From contig CP018783.1 in the NCBI GenBank assembly GCA_002025645.1, forward strand, positions 62,001 through 126,000: a stretch of 64,000 bases of DNA, read 5' to 3'. Position numbers and translations under genes: made by a program. Origin of the DNA: Curtobacterium pusillum. GTDB taxonomy: Bacteria > Actinomycetota > Actinomycetes > Actinomycetales > Microbacteriaceae. Under the pieces are notes generated by a model. That model saw only the letters and a list, made by a program, of their open reading frames with translations, had not been told where the DNA came from and did no database searches. Below, one piece after another: positions 30,343 to 40,160 of the stretch (positions are counted from its first letter, which is position 1; the number at the start of each line of letters is the position of its first letter).

Positions 30343-31191
30343 ATGCCGCTGTACCGGGACGAGTGCGTCGTGTTGCGCACCCACAAGCTCGGTGAAGCCG
30401 ACCGCATCGTCACGATGCTCAGCCGGCAGCACGGGAAGATCCGGGCGGTGGCGAAGGGCGTCCGGCGGACCGCGTCGAAGTTCGGGTCCCGGCTGGAGCC
30501 GTTCATGGTCGTCGACGCCCAGTTCTACGAGGGCCGTTCGCTCGACATCGTCACCCAGGCGGAGTCCCTCGGGTCGTACGGTGCGCAGATCGTCGCCGAC
30601 TACGGGGCGTACACCGCGGCCAGCGCCATGGTCGAGACCGCTGACCGCCTGAGCGAGGCGGACGCGGGACTCCAGCAGTACCTGCTCCTCGTCGGCGCAC
30701 TGCGCTCCCTGTCCCGCGGCGAGCACGTGTCGAGTGCGACGCTCGACTCCTACCTGCTCCGGGCGATGAGCATCGCGGGGTGGGCGCCGTCCTTCTCGGA
30801 CTGCGCGGTGACCGGGGAGCCCGGACCACACTCGGCGTTCGTGGTGCAGCTCGGCGGCGTCGTGGCGGACCACGCCGCGCCTCCGGGCACGCCCCGACTC
30901 GATGCGGACACCCTGCAGCTGCTCGGGTCGTTGCTGGCGGGGGACTGGCTGGTGGTCGACGCCGCCGACGAACGCACCCGCTCCCGGGCGTCCGGCGTGG
31001 TCGCGGCCTACGCCCAGTGGCACCTGGAACGATCACTCCGGTCCCTGCCGCACGTCGACCGGTCGGAGCACCCGCTGCCGGTGCCGCTGACCCACGACGG
31101 ACCCGAGGCCACGGCACGCGCCGTCGCCTCCACCCCGGCACCGACCGTGCCCGACCCCGACCCCGCTGCCGAAGGAACCCGCACCGCATGA
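30343..31191 (+). CDS. recO: DNA repair protein RecO
   Basis: RecO loads RecA with RecR in gap repair and anneals strands. The 282-residue protein starts [31 protein letters not shown], the OB-fold of RecO, followed by the helical domain. The zinc-binding region is poorly conserved: one clear cysteine in [11 protein letters not shown] and no obvious Cys4 set. The frame is open upstream, but ATG 30343 has GGAG just before it and gives the family N-terminus. It overlaps uppS by ATGA, a conserved actinobacterial pair. Confidence 0.92.
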   Translation: MPLYRDECVVLRTHKLGEADRIVTMLSRQHGKIRAVAKGVRRTASKFGSRLEPFMVVDAQFYEGRSLDIVTQAESLGSYGAQIVADYGAYTAASAMVETADRLSEADAGLQQYLLLVGALRSLSRGEHVSSATLDSYLLRAMSIAGWAPSFSDCAVTGEPGPHSAFVVQLGGVVADHAAPPGTPRLDADTLQLLGSLLAGDWLVVDAADERTRSRASGVVAAYAQWHLERSLRSLPHVDRSEHPLPVPLTHDGPEATARAVASTPAPTVPDPDPAAEGTRTA

Positions 31192-31985
31192 GCCCCCGCC
31201 GCCACGACGACGCCGAGCCGTTCCGCCCGATCGACTGGACCGGCGAGACGCCCCCGGCGATCCCGGCCCGGTTCGTGCCGGAGCACGTGGCGATCGTCAT
31301 GGACGGCAACGGCCGGTGGGCGAACGGCCGCGGACTCACCCGCATCGAGGGGCACAAGGCGGGCGAGGCATCGTTGCTCGACGTCGTCGCGGGCGGGATC
31401 CAGATCGGCGTCAAGCACATCTCGGCGTACGCGTTCTCGACGGAGAACTGGAAGCGCTCCCCAGAGGAGGTGCGGTTCCTGATGGGCTTCAACCGCGACG
31501 TCATCCGGCGTCGGCGCGACCAGCTCCACGAGTGGGGCGTCCGGGTGCGGTGGGCTGGACGTCGACCGCGCCTCTGGCGGAGCGTCATCGACGAGCTCGA
31601 GCAGGCCGAACGGATGACGGCGGGCAACGACGTCCTCACGCTGACGATGTGCGTCAACTACGGCGGTCGGAACGAGATCGTCGACGCCGTGCGGGCCATG
31701 GCGGAGGACGTCGCCGCCGGGCGCCTCAAGCCGAGCCAGGTCACCGAGAAGGCCCTGGCGAAACGGCTCTACGTGCCGGAGATGCCGGACGTCGACCTCT
31801 TCCTCCGGAGCTCGGGGGAGCAGCGCACGTCGAACTTCCTGCTCTGGCAGTCCGCGTACGCCGAGATGGTGTTCCTCGACCGGCTCTGGCCGGACTTCCG
31901 ACGCACCGACCTGTGGGGAGCGATCGAGGAGTACGCGCGCCGCGACCGACGCTACGGCGGCGCCGTGGACGCGCCAACGGCCTGA
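31188..31985 (+). CDS. uppS: Isoprenyl transferase (undecaprenyl/decaprenyl diphosphate synthase)
   Basis: This cis-prenyltransferase makes the lipid carrier for cell-wall synthesis. The 265-residue protein has the P-loop [15 protein letters not shown], the [16 protein letters not shown] region and the C-terminal [27 protein letters not shown] 31188 overlaps the recO stop. The exact product chain length cannot be told from sequence alone. Confidence 0.94.
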   Translation: MSPRRHDDAEPFRPIDWTGETPPAIPARFVPEHVAIVMDGNGRWANGRGLTRIEGHKAGEASLLDVVAGGIQIGVKHISAYAFSTENWKRSPEEVRFLMGFNRDVIRRRRDQLHEWGVRVRWAGRRPRLWRSVIDELEQAERMTAGNDVLTLTMCVNYGGRNEIVDAVRAMAEDVAAGRLKPSQVTEKALAKRLYVPEMPDVDLFLRSSGEQRTSNFLLWQSAYAEMVFLDRLWPDFRRTDLWGAIEEYARRDRRYGGAVDAPTA

Positions 31986-32103
31986 CGGACGGGCGGTTCT
32001 CCACCGGGGCCGAGCCGCGCCTCCAGACCAACGCGAACGCCGGTACGCTTGCCCGGTACGTTTCCGCACCGAGCACCCAGCTCGGCGACCTCTGGAGCAC
32101 CCT

Positions 32104-33489
32104 TTGGCACAGCCCTCCCGTCTCGACAGCGTCATCGCCCTGGCCAAGCGCCGCGGCTTCGTCTTCCAGTCGGGGGAGATCTACGGCGGATCCCGTTCCG
32201 CGTGGGACTACGGGCCCCTCGGTGTCGAGCTCAAGGAGAACATCAAGCGCCAGTGGTGGCAGCGGTTCGTCCGCGGCCGTGGCGACATGGTCGGCCTCGA
32301 CTCCGCCGTCATCCTGCCCCGCAAGGTGTGGGAGGCCTCCGGCCACGTCGCGACCTTCACCGACCCGCTCGTGGAGTGCCTGCACTGCCACCACCGGTTC
32401 CGCGCCGACCACCTGACCGAGGCGTTCGTGGCGAAGAAGGGCCGCGACCCCGAGGGCGGCATGGCCGAGATCGCCTGCCCGAACTGCGGCACCCGCGGCG
32501 AGTGGACCGAGCCGCGTGAGTTCTCCGGCATGCTCAAGACCTACCTCGGCCCGGTCGAGTCGGAAGAGGGCCTGAACTTCCTCCGCCCCGAGACCGCGCA
32601 GGGCATCTTCGTCGACTTCGCGCAGGTCGTCACGACCAGCCGCATGAAGCCCCCGTTCGGCATCGGCCAGGTCGGCAAGGCGTTCCGCAACGAGATCACG
32701 CCCGGCAACTTCATCTTCCGCACCCGTGAGTTCGAGCAGATGGAGATCGAGTACTTCGTGCCACCGGCCGAGGCGCAGGAGCACTACGAGCAGTGGATCG
32801 CCGACTCGGTCGCGTTCTACACCGACCTCGGCATCGACCCGGAGAACCTCCGCCGCTTCGACGTGCCGGACGGCGAGCGGGCGCACTACTCCGACGCCAC
32901 CGCCGACATCGAGTACCGCTTCGGCTTCACCGGCTCCGAGTGGGGCGAGCTCATGGGCGTCGCGAACCGCACGGACTTCGACCTCAACAACCACATCGAG
33001 TCGTCGGGGCAGGACCTCCGGTACTTCGACCAGGCCGCGAACGAGAAGTACGTGCCGTACGTCATCGAGCCGTCCTTCGGCCTGACCCGTGCGCTCATGG
33101 CCTTCCTGCTCGACTCCTACCACGAGGACGAAGCCCCGAACGCGAAGGGCGGCGTCGACAAGCGCACCGTCCTGCGGCTCGACCCGCGCCTGGCGCCCGT
33201 GAAGGCCGCGGTGCTCCCGCTGTCCCGGAACGAGCAGCTGTCGCCGGTGGCCCGTGGCCTCGCGGACGACCTGCGCAAGCACTGGAACGTCGACTTCGAC
33301 GACGCCGGCGCGATCGGTCGCCGGTACCGCCGCCACGACGAGATCGGCACGCCGTTCTGCATCACGGTCGACTTCGACACCCTCGAGGACAAGGCCGTCA
33401 CCGTGCGCGAGCGCGACACCATGTCGCAGGAGCGCGTGGCGCTCGACCAGCTGCAGGGGTACCTCGCGCAGCGGCTGCTCGGCGCGTAG
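32104..33489 (+). CDS. glyS: Glycine--tRNA ligase (alpha2 type)
   Basis: This class II synthetase charges tRNA-Gly. The 461-residue protein has the N-terminal [23 protein letters not shown], a zinc-like CLHCHHRF...CPNCGT region, the class motif [15 protein letters not shown], and an anticodon-binding C-terminus. The TTG start is preceded by GGAG at 6 nt. A family A half-site (32015-32029) and -10-like TACGCT/TACGTT boxes lie upstream. Confidence 0.94.
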   Translation: MAQPSRLDSVIALAKRRGFVFQSGEIYGGSRSAWDYGPLGVELKENIKRQWWQRFVRGRGDMVGLDSAVILPRKVWEASGHVATFTDPLVECLHCHHRFRADHLTEAFVAKKGRDPEGGMAEIACPNCGTRGEWTEPREFSGMLKTYLGPVESEEGLNFLRPETAQGIFVDFAQVVTTSRMKPPFGIGQVGKAFRNEITPGNFIFRTREFEQMEIEYFVPPAEAQEHYEQWIADSVAFYTDLGIDPENLRRFDVPDGERAHYSDATADIEYRFGFTGSEWGELMGVANRTDFDLNNHIESSGQDLRYFDQAANEKYVPYVIEPSFGLTRALMAFLLDSYHEDEAPNAKGGVDKRTVLRLDPRLAPVKAAVLPLSRNEQLSPVARGLADDLRKHWNVDFDDAGAIGRRYRRHDEIGTPFCITVDFDTLEDKAVTVRERDTMSQERVALDQLQGYLAQRLLGA

Positions 33490-33508
33490 GCGCTCCACAC
33501 TCCACGAC

Positions 33509-33543
33509 GCGGTCGCGCCCGGGAATGCCCGGGTCGCGGCCGC
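33509..33543 (+). terminator. Hairpin after glyS
   Basis: An imperfect stem has CCCGGG pairing around AATG, extended by GCGGTCGCG and CGCGGCCGC, 20 nt after the glyS stop. Confidence 0.6.
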
Positions 33544-33556
33544 GTTGTCGTTGAGC

Positions 33557-34306
33557 ATGAACGACAGCGCTCTCAACGACACCGTGAAGGTGGATGTCTG
33601 GTCGGACATCGCCTGCCCCTGGTGCTACATCGGCAAGCGGAAGTTCGAGGCCGGCGTCGCCGCCTTCGCCGCGACGGACTCCGGCCGGTCCGTCGAGGTC
33701 GAGTACCACTCCTTCGAGCTGAGCCCCGACACCCCCGTGGACTTCGAGGGCACCGAGGCCGAGTTCCTCTCGAACCACAAGGGCATGCCCGTCGAGCAGG
33801 CCCAGCAGATGCTCGACCAGGTCACCGGCATCGCCGCGTCCGTCGGCCTCGACTACGACTTCGAGTCGATGCACCACACCAACACGGTGAAGGCGCACCA
33901 GGTCATCCACCTCGCGAAGCAGCGGGGCAAGCAGCTCGAGATGGTCGAGCGGCTCTTCACCGCCTACTTCGAGCGTGGTGAGCACGTCGGCGACGAGGCC
34001 ACCCTGGCGGACCTGGGCGCCGAGATCGGCCTCGACCGCGACGAGGTCCTCGCCACCCTGCGCGACGACGCGCAGCTCGCGGCCGTCCGTGCCGATCAGG
34101 CGCAGGCGCAGTCGTACGGCATCAACGGCGTCCCGTTCTTCGTCATCGACGGCAAGTACGGCGTCTCCGGTGCACAGGACCCGGCCGCCTTCGAGCAGGT
34201 GCTCACGCAGGTCGTCGCGCTCCGCGAGACGACGCCGTCCGACGTCGCGGACGCCCAGCAGCGTGCCGCGGAGGACGCGGCAGCCGACGCGGAGGCGACC
34301 CGATGA
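33557..34306 (+). CDS. DsbA family oxidoreductase (FrnE-like)
   Basis: The 249-residue protein has a thioredoxin fold with the active site CPWC at C20-C23 in DIACPWCYIGKRKFE, a helical insertion, and the cis-Pro region INGVPFFVIDGKYGVSG. FrnE-like proteins are cytoplasmic disulfide isomerases; no signal peptide is present, which fits. The ATG starts soon after the glyS hairpin. The Ala/Glu-rich tail (about 225-249) is likely disordered. A 56-residue frame overlaps its stop. Confidence 0.9.
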   Translation: MNDSALNDTVKVDVWSDIACPWCYIGKRKFEAGVAAFAATDSGRSVEVEYHSFELSPDTPVDFEGTEAEFLSNHKGMPVEQAQQMLDQVTGIAASVGLDYDFESMHHTNTVKAHQVIHLAKQRGKQLEMVERLFTAYFERGEHVGDEATLADLGAEIGLDRDEVLATLRDDAQLAAVRADQAQAQSYGINGVPFFVIDGKYGVSGAQDPAAFEQVLTQVVALRETTPSDVADAQQRAAEDAAADAEATR

Positions 34307-34473
34307 CGGACGTGCGCATCGACGGCGGGGCCGAGCCGCGCCTCCGGCCGGACAGCCTGGAGGCGCGCCCCGCCTTGCTCACGCTCGTCACGTCCGGCGG
34401 TGCGCCGGTCTGCGAAGGCGACTCGTGCTTCGTCCCCGGCGCAGAGGGCGACTGGACCGAGGTCCCCGACTGA
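34303..34473 (+). CDS. Small hypothetical protein (56 aa) carrying family A repeats
   Basis: The ATG overlaps the stop of the DsbA-like gene (ATGA), suggesting coupling. The N-terminal half is encoded largely by two opposite family A copies (34336-34349 and 34356-34367), giving AEPRLRPDSLEARP. The C-terminal half LLTLVTSGGAPVCEGDSCFVPG has two cysteines spaced C-x4-C and looks more protein-like. I do not recognise the family. It could be a real small Cys-pair protein invaded by the repeat, or a chance frame. Confidence 0.45.
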   Translation: MTDVRIDGGAEPRLRPDSLEARPALLTLVTSGGAPVCEGDSCFVPGAEGDWTEVPD

Positions 34474-34479
34474 CGCGTC

Positions 34480-34977
34480 CTAGCGGACGGGTTCCTCGTC
34501 GGTGATGTCGGCGACCGTCGCGGCGTAGGCCGCGATGAGGTCGTCGGCGGCGACGAAGGCGCTCGCACCGTGGCGGCCGGCGCCGAGTGCGACCCGGCGT
34601 CCGACGATCCGCTCGTCGGCGTAGACGGGGAGGTCGCCGGTCGCGCCGATCGGGGTGATGGTGCCGCGTTCGTAGCCGGAGGCCTCGAGCGCGGTGGTGG
34701 CGTCGGGCATCGAGAGCTTGTTGACGCCGACGACGGTGCGGAGCTTCTTCCACGCGATGCTCCGGCCGCCGGGCACCAGGGCGAGCAGGAACCCGCCGTC
34801 GTGCCGCTTGACGACGAGGGTCTTCACGATGTCGCCGGGTTCGATGCCGAGGAGCCCTGCGGCCTCGTGCAGGGAGTTCGCCGCCGGGCGTTCGACCACG
34901 TCGACCCGGAGCCCGCGGGCGGTGGCATCGGCATCGAATCGGGAGGTGTCGAATCGGCTCGTGGCGTCGGTCGTCAT
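34480..34977 (-). CDS. YbaK/EbsC-type aminoacyl-tRNA deacylase
   Basis: The 165-residue protein fits the YbaK/ProX editing family: EAAGLLGIEPGDIVKTLVVKRHDGGFLLALVPGG with the conserved lysine, then GYERGTITPIGATGDLPVYADE and a glycine-rich end. Such proteins clear mischarged Cys- or Pro-type tRNAs in trans. ATG 34977 is 7 nt after a minus-strand TAGCGT (34985-34990). It is convergent with the small frame (6-nt gap) and divergent from dusB. Confidence 0.87.
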   Translation of the reverse strand: MTTDATSRFDTSRFDADATARGLRVDVVERPAANSLHEAAGLLGIEPGDIVKTLVVKRHDGGFLLALVPGGRSIAWKKLRTVVGVNKLSMPDATTALEASGYERGTITPIGATGDLPVYADERIVGRRVALGAGRHGASAFVAADDLIAAYAATVADITDEEPVR

Positions 34978-35024
34978 GTGGAGAACGCTACCGGCGGGCA
35001 CCGACGTGGGAGAATGGGAGACGT

Positions 35025-36197
35025 ATGACGATCACTGACGCACCCGGGACGGCGACCCGTCCGGCGAAGCCCCTGCGCATCGGCCCCATCGAGGTCGACG
35101 TGCCGGTCGTGCTCGCGCCGATGGCGGGCATCACGAACATGGCCTACCGCCGGCTCTGCCGCGAGTACGGCGCCGGCTTGTACGTCTGCGAGATGATCAC
35201 CTCGCGCGCGCTCGTCGAACGGACGCCCGTGTCGATGCAGCTCATCCAGCACCACGAATCGGAGACGCCGCGCTCGATCCAGCTGTACGGCGTCGAGCCG
35301 AACACGGTGGCCGAGGCCGCGACGATCCTGGTGGGCGAGGACCGTGCAGACCACATCGACCTCAACTTCGGGTGCCCGGTGCCCAAGGTCACGCGGAAGG
35401 GCGGGGGCGCGGCGCTGCCGTGGAAGCTCGACCTCTTCAAGGAGCTCGTCACGAAGACGGTCCGTGCCGCCGGTGACGTCCCCGTCACCGTGAAGATGCG
35501 CAAGGGCATCGACAGCGACCACCTCACGTACCTCGACGCCGCCCGCATCGCGCGGGACGCCGGCGTCGCGGCGGTCTCCCTGCACGCCCGCACCGCCAAC
35601 GAGCACTACTCGGGGCACGCGGACTGGTCGGCGATCGCCACGCTGAAGGAGACCATCACCGACATCCCGGTGCTCGGCAACGGCGACATCTGGTCCGCGG
35701 CCGACGCGCTCCGCATGGTCGACGAGACCGGGGCCGACGGCGTGGTCGTCGGGCGCGGGTGCCTCGGCCGGCCGTGGTTGTTCGGCGACCTCGCGGCGGC
35801 GTTCCGCGGCGAGGGGCTGCGCTACATGCCGACCCTCGGCGAGGTCGCGGTGGCGTTCAAGCGGCACGCAGAACTGCTCGTCGAGTTCTTCGGTTCCGAA
35901 GAGCACGGCTGCCGGGACATCCGGAAGCACGTCGCCTGGTACTTCAAGGGGTACCCGATCGGCGGCGACGTCCGGTCCGGGCTCGCGATGGCGTCCAGCC
36001 TGGACGAGATCGACCACCTGCTCGGGCAGCTCGACCACGACGCGCCCTACCCGGGTGCCGACGCCGAGGGGCCCCGAGGTCGTGCGGGCCACCCGAAGCG
36101 CACCGCCCTGCCCGACCGCTGGCTCGAGTCGCGCGACGTCGACAGCGAGTTCCGCAAGGTCCTCGCCGCCGCCGAGCTGCACCACAGCGGCGGATGA
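35025..36197 (+). CDS. dusB: tRNA dihydrouridine synthase (DusB family)
   Basis: Dus enzymes reduce uridines in tRNA using FMN and NADPH. The 390-residue protein has VVLAPMAGITNMAYRRLC (FMN site), HIDLNFGCPVPKV with the catalytic cysteine, VTVKMRKGID, and GNGDIWSAADA. The actinobacterial Dus is single and DusB-like. The ATG follows a GGGAG stretch and a GAGAAT box at 35010-35015. It overlaps dgt by ATGA. Confidence 0.93.
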   Translation: MTITDAPGTATRPAKPLRIGPIEVDVPVVLAPMAGITNMAYRRLCREYGAGLYVCEMITSRALVERTPVSMQLIQHHESETPRSIQLYGVEPNTVAEAATILVGEDRADHIDLNFGCPVPKVTRKGGGAALPWKLDLFKELVTKTVRAAGDVPVTVKMRKGIDSDHLTYLDAARIARDAGVAAVSLHARTANEHYSGHADWSAIATLKETITDIPVLGNGDIWSAADALRMVDETGADGVVVGRGCLGRPWLFGDLAAAFRGEGLRYMPTLGEVAVAFKRHAELLVEFFGSEEHGCRDIRKHVAWYFKGYPIGGDVRSGLAMASSLDEIDHLLGQLDHDAPYPGADAEGPRGRAGHPKRTALPDRWLESRDVDSEFRKVLAAAELHHSGG

Positions 36198-37483
36198 GCG
36201 CCACGAGTTCGTACGGGCCGGCCGATGCCGAGCGCTGGCTGCCCGAGACCCACGGCAGCCGCCGGTCCGACTTCGCCCGTGACCGCGCGCGTCTCCTGCA
36301 CTCGAGCGCGCTCCGACGGCTCGCCGCGAAGACCCAGGTCCTCAGTCCGACGACCGGCCTCGACTTCGCCCGGAACCGGTTGACGCATTCGCTCGAGGTC
36401 GCCCAGGTCGGCCGGGAGCTCGCCGACTCGCTCGGCCTCGACCCCGACGTCGTGGACACCGCCTGCCTCGCGCACGACATCGGGCACCCGCCGTTCGGGC
36501 ACAACGGCGAGACCGCGGTGAACGCCTGGGCCGCAGGGATCGGCGGGTTCGAGGGGAACGCGCAGACGCTGCGGCTCCTCACCCGGCTCGAGCCGAAGGT
36601 GTACGGCGACGCACCGGACGACGACCGGCCGTACGGCCTGAACCTCACGCGGGCGTCGCTCGACGCGAGCTGCAAGTACCCGTGGCCGGCCGCCCAGGGC
36701 GTGTCCGAGGCCTCGTCCGGCCGCACGAAGTTCGGCTTCTACGACGACGACCACGACGCCTTCGAGTGGCTCCGCGCGGGCGCTCCCCGGCGGCAGCGCT
36801 GCATCGAGGCGCAGGTCATGGACCTCTCCGACGACATCGCGTACTCGGTGCACGACTTCGAGGACGCCGTCGTCGCGGGCTTCATCGACGTCGCCGCCCT
36901 CGGAGACCGCGTCGGCGAGAACGACATCGTGTCGGCCATGCACGCGTGGGTCGGCTCGGACCTCAGCCGGGACGAACTGCTCGAGGCCTTCGACCGGCTC
37001 CGCTCGCTGCCGCTGTGGATGACGTCGTACGACGGGTCGCGGCGGGACCTGGCGCGGCTGAAGAACCTCACCTCGCAGCTGATCGGTCGCTTCGCACGGA
37101 CCGCGACCGCGGCGACGCGGGAGTCCTACGCCTCGGGGTCCCTCGTGCGGTTCGCCGCCTCGGTCGTGACCCCGCCGGAGATCATCGGCGAGATCGCGGT
37201 GCTGAAGGGCATCGTCGCGGCGTTCGTGATGACGCAGGGCGACCGGCAGCCGGTGTACGAGGAACAGCGTCGGATCCTCACCGAACTGCTGGACGCCCTC
37301 GCGGCGAGCGGCAGCGCGGACCTCGAGCCGGGGTTCGCCGCCGACTGGCGTGCTGCGTCCGACGACACCGGGCGGCTGCGTGCGGTGGTCGACCAGGTCG
37401 CGAGCCTGACCGACCAGGGCGCGTTGGCGTGGCACCGGCGGCTCGTGGCCGGCGAGCACGAGAGCGTCCACATCCCGGTCTGA
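36194..37483 (+). CDS. dgt: Deoxyguanosinetriphosphate triphosphohydrolase-like protein
   Basis: The 429-residue HD-domain protein has the RLTHSLEVAQVGRELA helix and the metal motif AHDIGHPPFGHNGE, with later VMDLSDDIAYSVHDFED. Family members cleave dNTPs to nucleoside and triphosphate, helping set dNTP pools. It is coupled to dusB and precedes dnaG, a conserved actinobacterial order that suggests a DNA-synthesis role. Confidence 0.92.
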   Translation: MSATSSYGPADAERWLPETHGSRRSDFARDRARLLHSSALRRLAAKTQVLSPTTGLDFARNRLTHSLEVAQVGRELADSLGLDPDVVDTACLAHDIGHPPFGHNGETAVNAWAAGIGGFEGNAQTLRLLTRLEPKVYGDAPDDDRPYGLNLTRASLDASCKYPWPAAQGVSEASSGRTKFGFYDDDHDAFEWLRAGAPRRQRCIEAQVMDLSDDIAYSVHDFEDAVVAGFIDVAALGDRVGENDIVSAMHAWVGSDLSRDELLEAFDRLRSLPLWMTSYDGSRRDLARLKNLTSQLIGRFARTATAATRESYASGSLVRFAASVVTPPEIIGEIAVLKGIVAAFVMTQGDRQPVYEEQRRILTELLDALAASGSADLEPGFAADWRAASDDTGRLRAVVDQVASLTDQGALAWHRRLVAGEHESVHIPV

Positions 37484-37558
37484 GCCGGAGTCCGGGGCGT
37501 CCCGGGGTGTGTCGGGCGATCGAGACACGGTTCCGGCCGCGAGACGCCCGGCAGGTGG

Positions 37559-37647
37559 CGAGACACCGCCGGTTCCGGCGGCGTCTCGGCGGCGGGGCGG
37601 CGTCTCGCACGAGCGCCGGTGTCTCGCCCGAGCGCCGGCGTCTCGAC
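37559..37647. repeat. GAGAC/GTCTC repeat cluster between dgt and dnaG
   Basis: CGAGACACCGCCGG (37559-37572) and CCGGCGGCGTCTCG (37575-37588) form a near-perfect hairpin. Then a 19-nt unit GTCTCGCMCGAGCGCCGGY repeats in tandem at 37602-37620 and 37621-37639, with a partial third to 37647. Further GAGAC copies occur upstream from 37521. It is related in composition to family C. No gene is visible from 37484 to 37806. Confidence 0.65.
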
Positions 37648-37727
37648 GACGCACCCCGCGCGTCGGACGCGACCCGATGCCGTCGAGCGCACCGCCCCGG
37701 TGACGCGCGCCGACGGACGGAGCCGAG

Positions 37728-37742
37728 CCGCGCCTCCAGGCC
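37728..37742 (+). repeat. Family A half-site upstream of dnaG
   Basis: CCGCGCCTCCAGGCC, oriented toward dnaG and preceded by GAGC, as at leuS and glyS. It lies 52 nt before the dnaG -10 box. Confidence 0.7.
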
Positions 37743-37794
37743 GTGGGCCGTCCACAGGACGCCCGTTCGGTCGGGCGGTGTCACCGCCACGAAC

Positions 37795-37800
37795 TAGGAT
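37795..37800 (+). promoter_or_regulatory. -10 box TAGGAT for dnaG
   Basis: TAGGAT ends 6 nt before the dnaG GTG at 37807, matching the leaderless pattern at holA. Confidence 0.6.
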
Positions 37801-37806
37801 CGAGGG

Positions 37807-39738
37807 GTGGCTGGCAGGATCGCGCGTAACGACATCGACGAGGTCCGCTCGCGTGTCAACATCGCGGACGTCGTCGGCGACTACGTGACCCTGAAGTCCG
37901 CCGGTGTCGGCTCGTTGAAGGGCCTCTGCCCCTTCCACGACGAACGATCGCCGTCGTTCCACGTCCGGCCGCAGGTCGGTCGGTACCACTGCTTCGGCTG
38001 CGGCGAGGACGGCGACGTCTTCGAGTTCATCATCAGGCAGGACCACACCACCTTCCAGGAAGCCGTCGAGCGGATGGCCGCGAAGATCGGCTTCACGCTC
38101 CACTACGAAGAGGGCGACGGTCCGCGCACGGACTACAACCAGCGCGCCCGGCTGATCGCCGCGAACGAGGCCGCGCAGCAGTTCTACGTCGCGCAGCTCA
38201 CCACCGCGGCGGCCGAACCCGCGCGGCAGTTCCTGGGGGAGCGCGGCTTCGACCCGGCGGCGGCGCAGCACTTCGGTGTCGGCTTCGCACCGCAGTCCTA
38301 CGACGCCACGCGCGAGCACCTGCGCAGTCGCGGTTTCTCGATGGACGAGATCCTCGCCGCGGGGCTCGCCGGGCAGGGCGACCGTTCCCCGTACGACCGA
38401 TTCCGCGGGCGCCTGATGTGGCCGATCCGCGACGTGACCGGGGCGACGATCGGGTTCGGCGCGCGCCGGCTGCTCGACGACGACAAGGGCCCGAAGTACC
38501 TCAACACGCCGGAGACCCCGATCTACCACAAGAGCCAGGTGCTCTACGGGATCGACCTCGCCCGACGGGACATCTCGAAGCAGAAGCAGGTCGTCATCGT
38601 CGAGGGCTACACCGACGTGATGGCGTGCCACCTGGCGGGCATCACGACCGCGGTGGCCACGTGCGGGACGTCGTTCGGCGTCGAGCACATCAAGGTGCTG
38701 CGACCGATGCTCGGCGACTCCGCCGGGCGTGACTTGTCGCAGCTCGGCAACATCGTCTTCACGTTCGACCCGGACGAGGCCGGGCAGCGCGCTGCCTCCC
38801 GTGCGTTCGCGGAGGAGAGCCGGTTCGCCTCGCAGACGTACGTCGCTGTGGCGCCCGGCGGGCTCGACCCGTGCGACCTGCGACTCGCGCGTGGCGACTC
38901 CGCCGTCACGCGCCTCATCGAGACCAAGCGCCCGATGTTCGAGTTCATCATCCGGCGTCGCCTCGCGACGCACGACATCGAGACCGCCGAGGGTCGCGTC
39001 GCCGGGCTCCGCGACGCGGCACCCGTCGTCGCCGGCATCCGCGACCGCACGCTCGCGACCGCGTACACGCGCGAGACCGCGAAGTGGCTCGGCATGGACA
39101 TCCCCGACGTCCGCCGAGCCGTCGAGAACGCCCGTCAACGAGCCGGGTCCGGCTCCGGTGGGCGGCACGACGACCGGACAGGAGGCACGGTGCCGGTCGG
39201 GCAGGCCGGTCCGGGTGGCGAGCTGGTCACCCCGCCGGAGGAACCGGTCGCCGGACTCCGGCTCCTCCCGAACGACCCGATCACGCGCATGGAACGCGAC
39301 GCCGTGATGGCGATGGTGCAGCAGCCCGGGCACGTCGGTGCGCCCCTGCTCGGCCTGGCAGCCGCCGCCACGTTCTCGGCGCCGATGCTCTCCGTCGTCC
39401 GCGACGCAGTGGTCGCGAACGTCGACGCCGTCGGCGCGGGGGACTGGCTCGAACGGTTGCTCCAGGACGTGCCAGCGCCGTTCCGCGGCCTCGTGCAGGA
39501 GCTCGCGCTCGCGCCGATCCCGGCCCGTACCGACGAAGACCTGGCGATCTACGCCCGGAGCATCGTCGTGGCCCTGGTCGAGCGGGACCTGCTCGCCCGG
39601 AAGGCATCGTTGCTCGGGCAGCTGCAGCGGGCGGACCCGAACGAGCATGCCGATCGTCGGGCGGAGATCCAGCGGCAGCTCGTCGACATCGACGCGCAGC
39701 GGATGCGGCTGCGCGCGGACGCCGAGCCCGCTTCGTAG
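37807..39738 (+). CDS. dnaG: DNA primase
   Basis: DnaG makes RNA primers for replication. The 643-residue protein has a CHC2 zinc finger (C41, H44, C62, C65), the primase core, a TOPRIM domain with VIVEGYTDVMA and FTFDPDEAGQ, and a C-terminal DnaB-binding helical domain. A Gly-rich linker near residues 445-480 is partly encoded by a family A core GGAGGCACGG (39181-39190), read as RTGGTVPVG. The GTG start is leaderless in style. Confidence 0.95.
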   Translation: MAGRIARNDIDEVRSRVNIADVVGDYVTLKSAGVGSLKGLCPFHDERSPSFHVRPQVGRYHCFGCGEDGDVFEFIIRQDHTTFQEAVERMAAKIGFTLHYEEGDGPRTDYNQRARLIAANEAAQQFYVAQLTTAAAEPARQFLGERGFDPAAAQHFGVGFAPQSYDATREHLRSRGFSMDEILAAGLAGQGDRSPYDRFRGRLMWPIRDVTGATIGFGARRLLDDDKGPKYLNTPETPIYHKSQVLYGIDLARRDISKQKQVVIVEGYTDVMACHLAGITTAVATCGTSFGVEHIKVLRPMLGDSAGRDLSQLGNIVFTFDPDEAGQRAASRAFAEESRFASQTYVAVAPGGLDPCDLRLARGDSAVTRLIETKRPMFEFIIRRRLATHDIETAEGRVAGLRDAAPVVAGIRDRTLATAYTRETAKWLGMDIPDVRRAVENARQRAGSGSGGRHDDRTGGTVPVGQAGPGGELVTPPEEPVAGLRLLPNDPITRMERDAVMAMVQQPGHVGAPLLGLAAAATFSAPMLSVVRDAVVANVDAVGAGDWLERLLQDVPAPFRGLVQELALAPIPARTDEDLAIYARSIVVALVERDLLARKASLLGQLQRADPNEHADRRAEIQRQLVDIDAQRMRLRADAEPAS

Positions 39739-40160
39739 CGAGTCCGCCGGCCGGCCGGCTGTCGGGCCCGAAGTCGCACGACGTGCCGCGTGCGCTGCAC
39801 CGAAGTCGCCCGATCCGTCGGTCGGGTCGCGTCGAAGCGGCCGTTCGAGCGATCTCGACACACGATTCTGCGGGCGGCGGCGGGCGGCCGTGGGGGCCGG
39901 TGCCGCGCCTCCGGGCCGGCTTCCGAGGTCGCACGACTTGCCGCGTGCGTCTCACCGAGGTCTCACGACGTGCCGCGTCCGGCCCGCGAGAGCGGCGTTT
40001 CGTGCGACCTCGGGGACCCGAGCGGGGGACCCGAGCGGGGCGCCGGGCGGTGGAGCGCGACACGACCGCCCGTTGCAACGCGCAACTTTCGTGCGCGACG
40101 CGCCGCGATCACACGCACGGATGATGCAACACACGACGCACTCCTGCATTACAGCGGTGT
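39739..40160. repeat. Repeat-rich intergenic region after dnaG (families A and B)
   Basis: Family B direct copies lie at 39770-39792, 39923-39947 and 39956-39982, with an inverted copy at 39992-40013, repeating the arrangement after holA. A family A half-site CCGCGCCTCCGGGCC lies at 39903-39917. From about 40130 the sequence becomes more A+T-rich, which probably marks the promoter region of the peptide transporter. I see no gene here. Confidence 0.65.

Noticed and set aside
37602..37647. CRISPR or attachment site at the 19-nt repeats
   Set aside because: Units are directly adjacent with no spacers and are not next to an integrase gene.
37126..39861. A 911-residue minus-strand frame opposite dnaG
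   Set aside because: Same shadow effect; dnaG motifs are clear on the plus strand.
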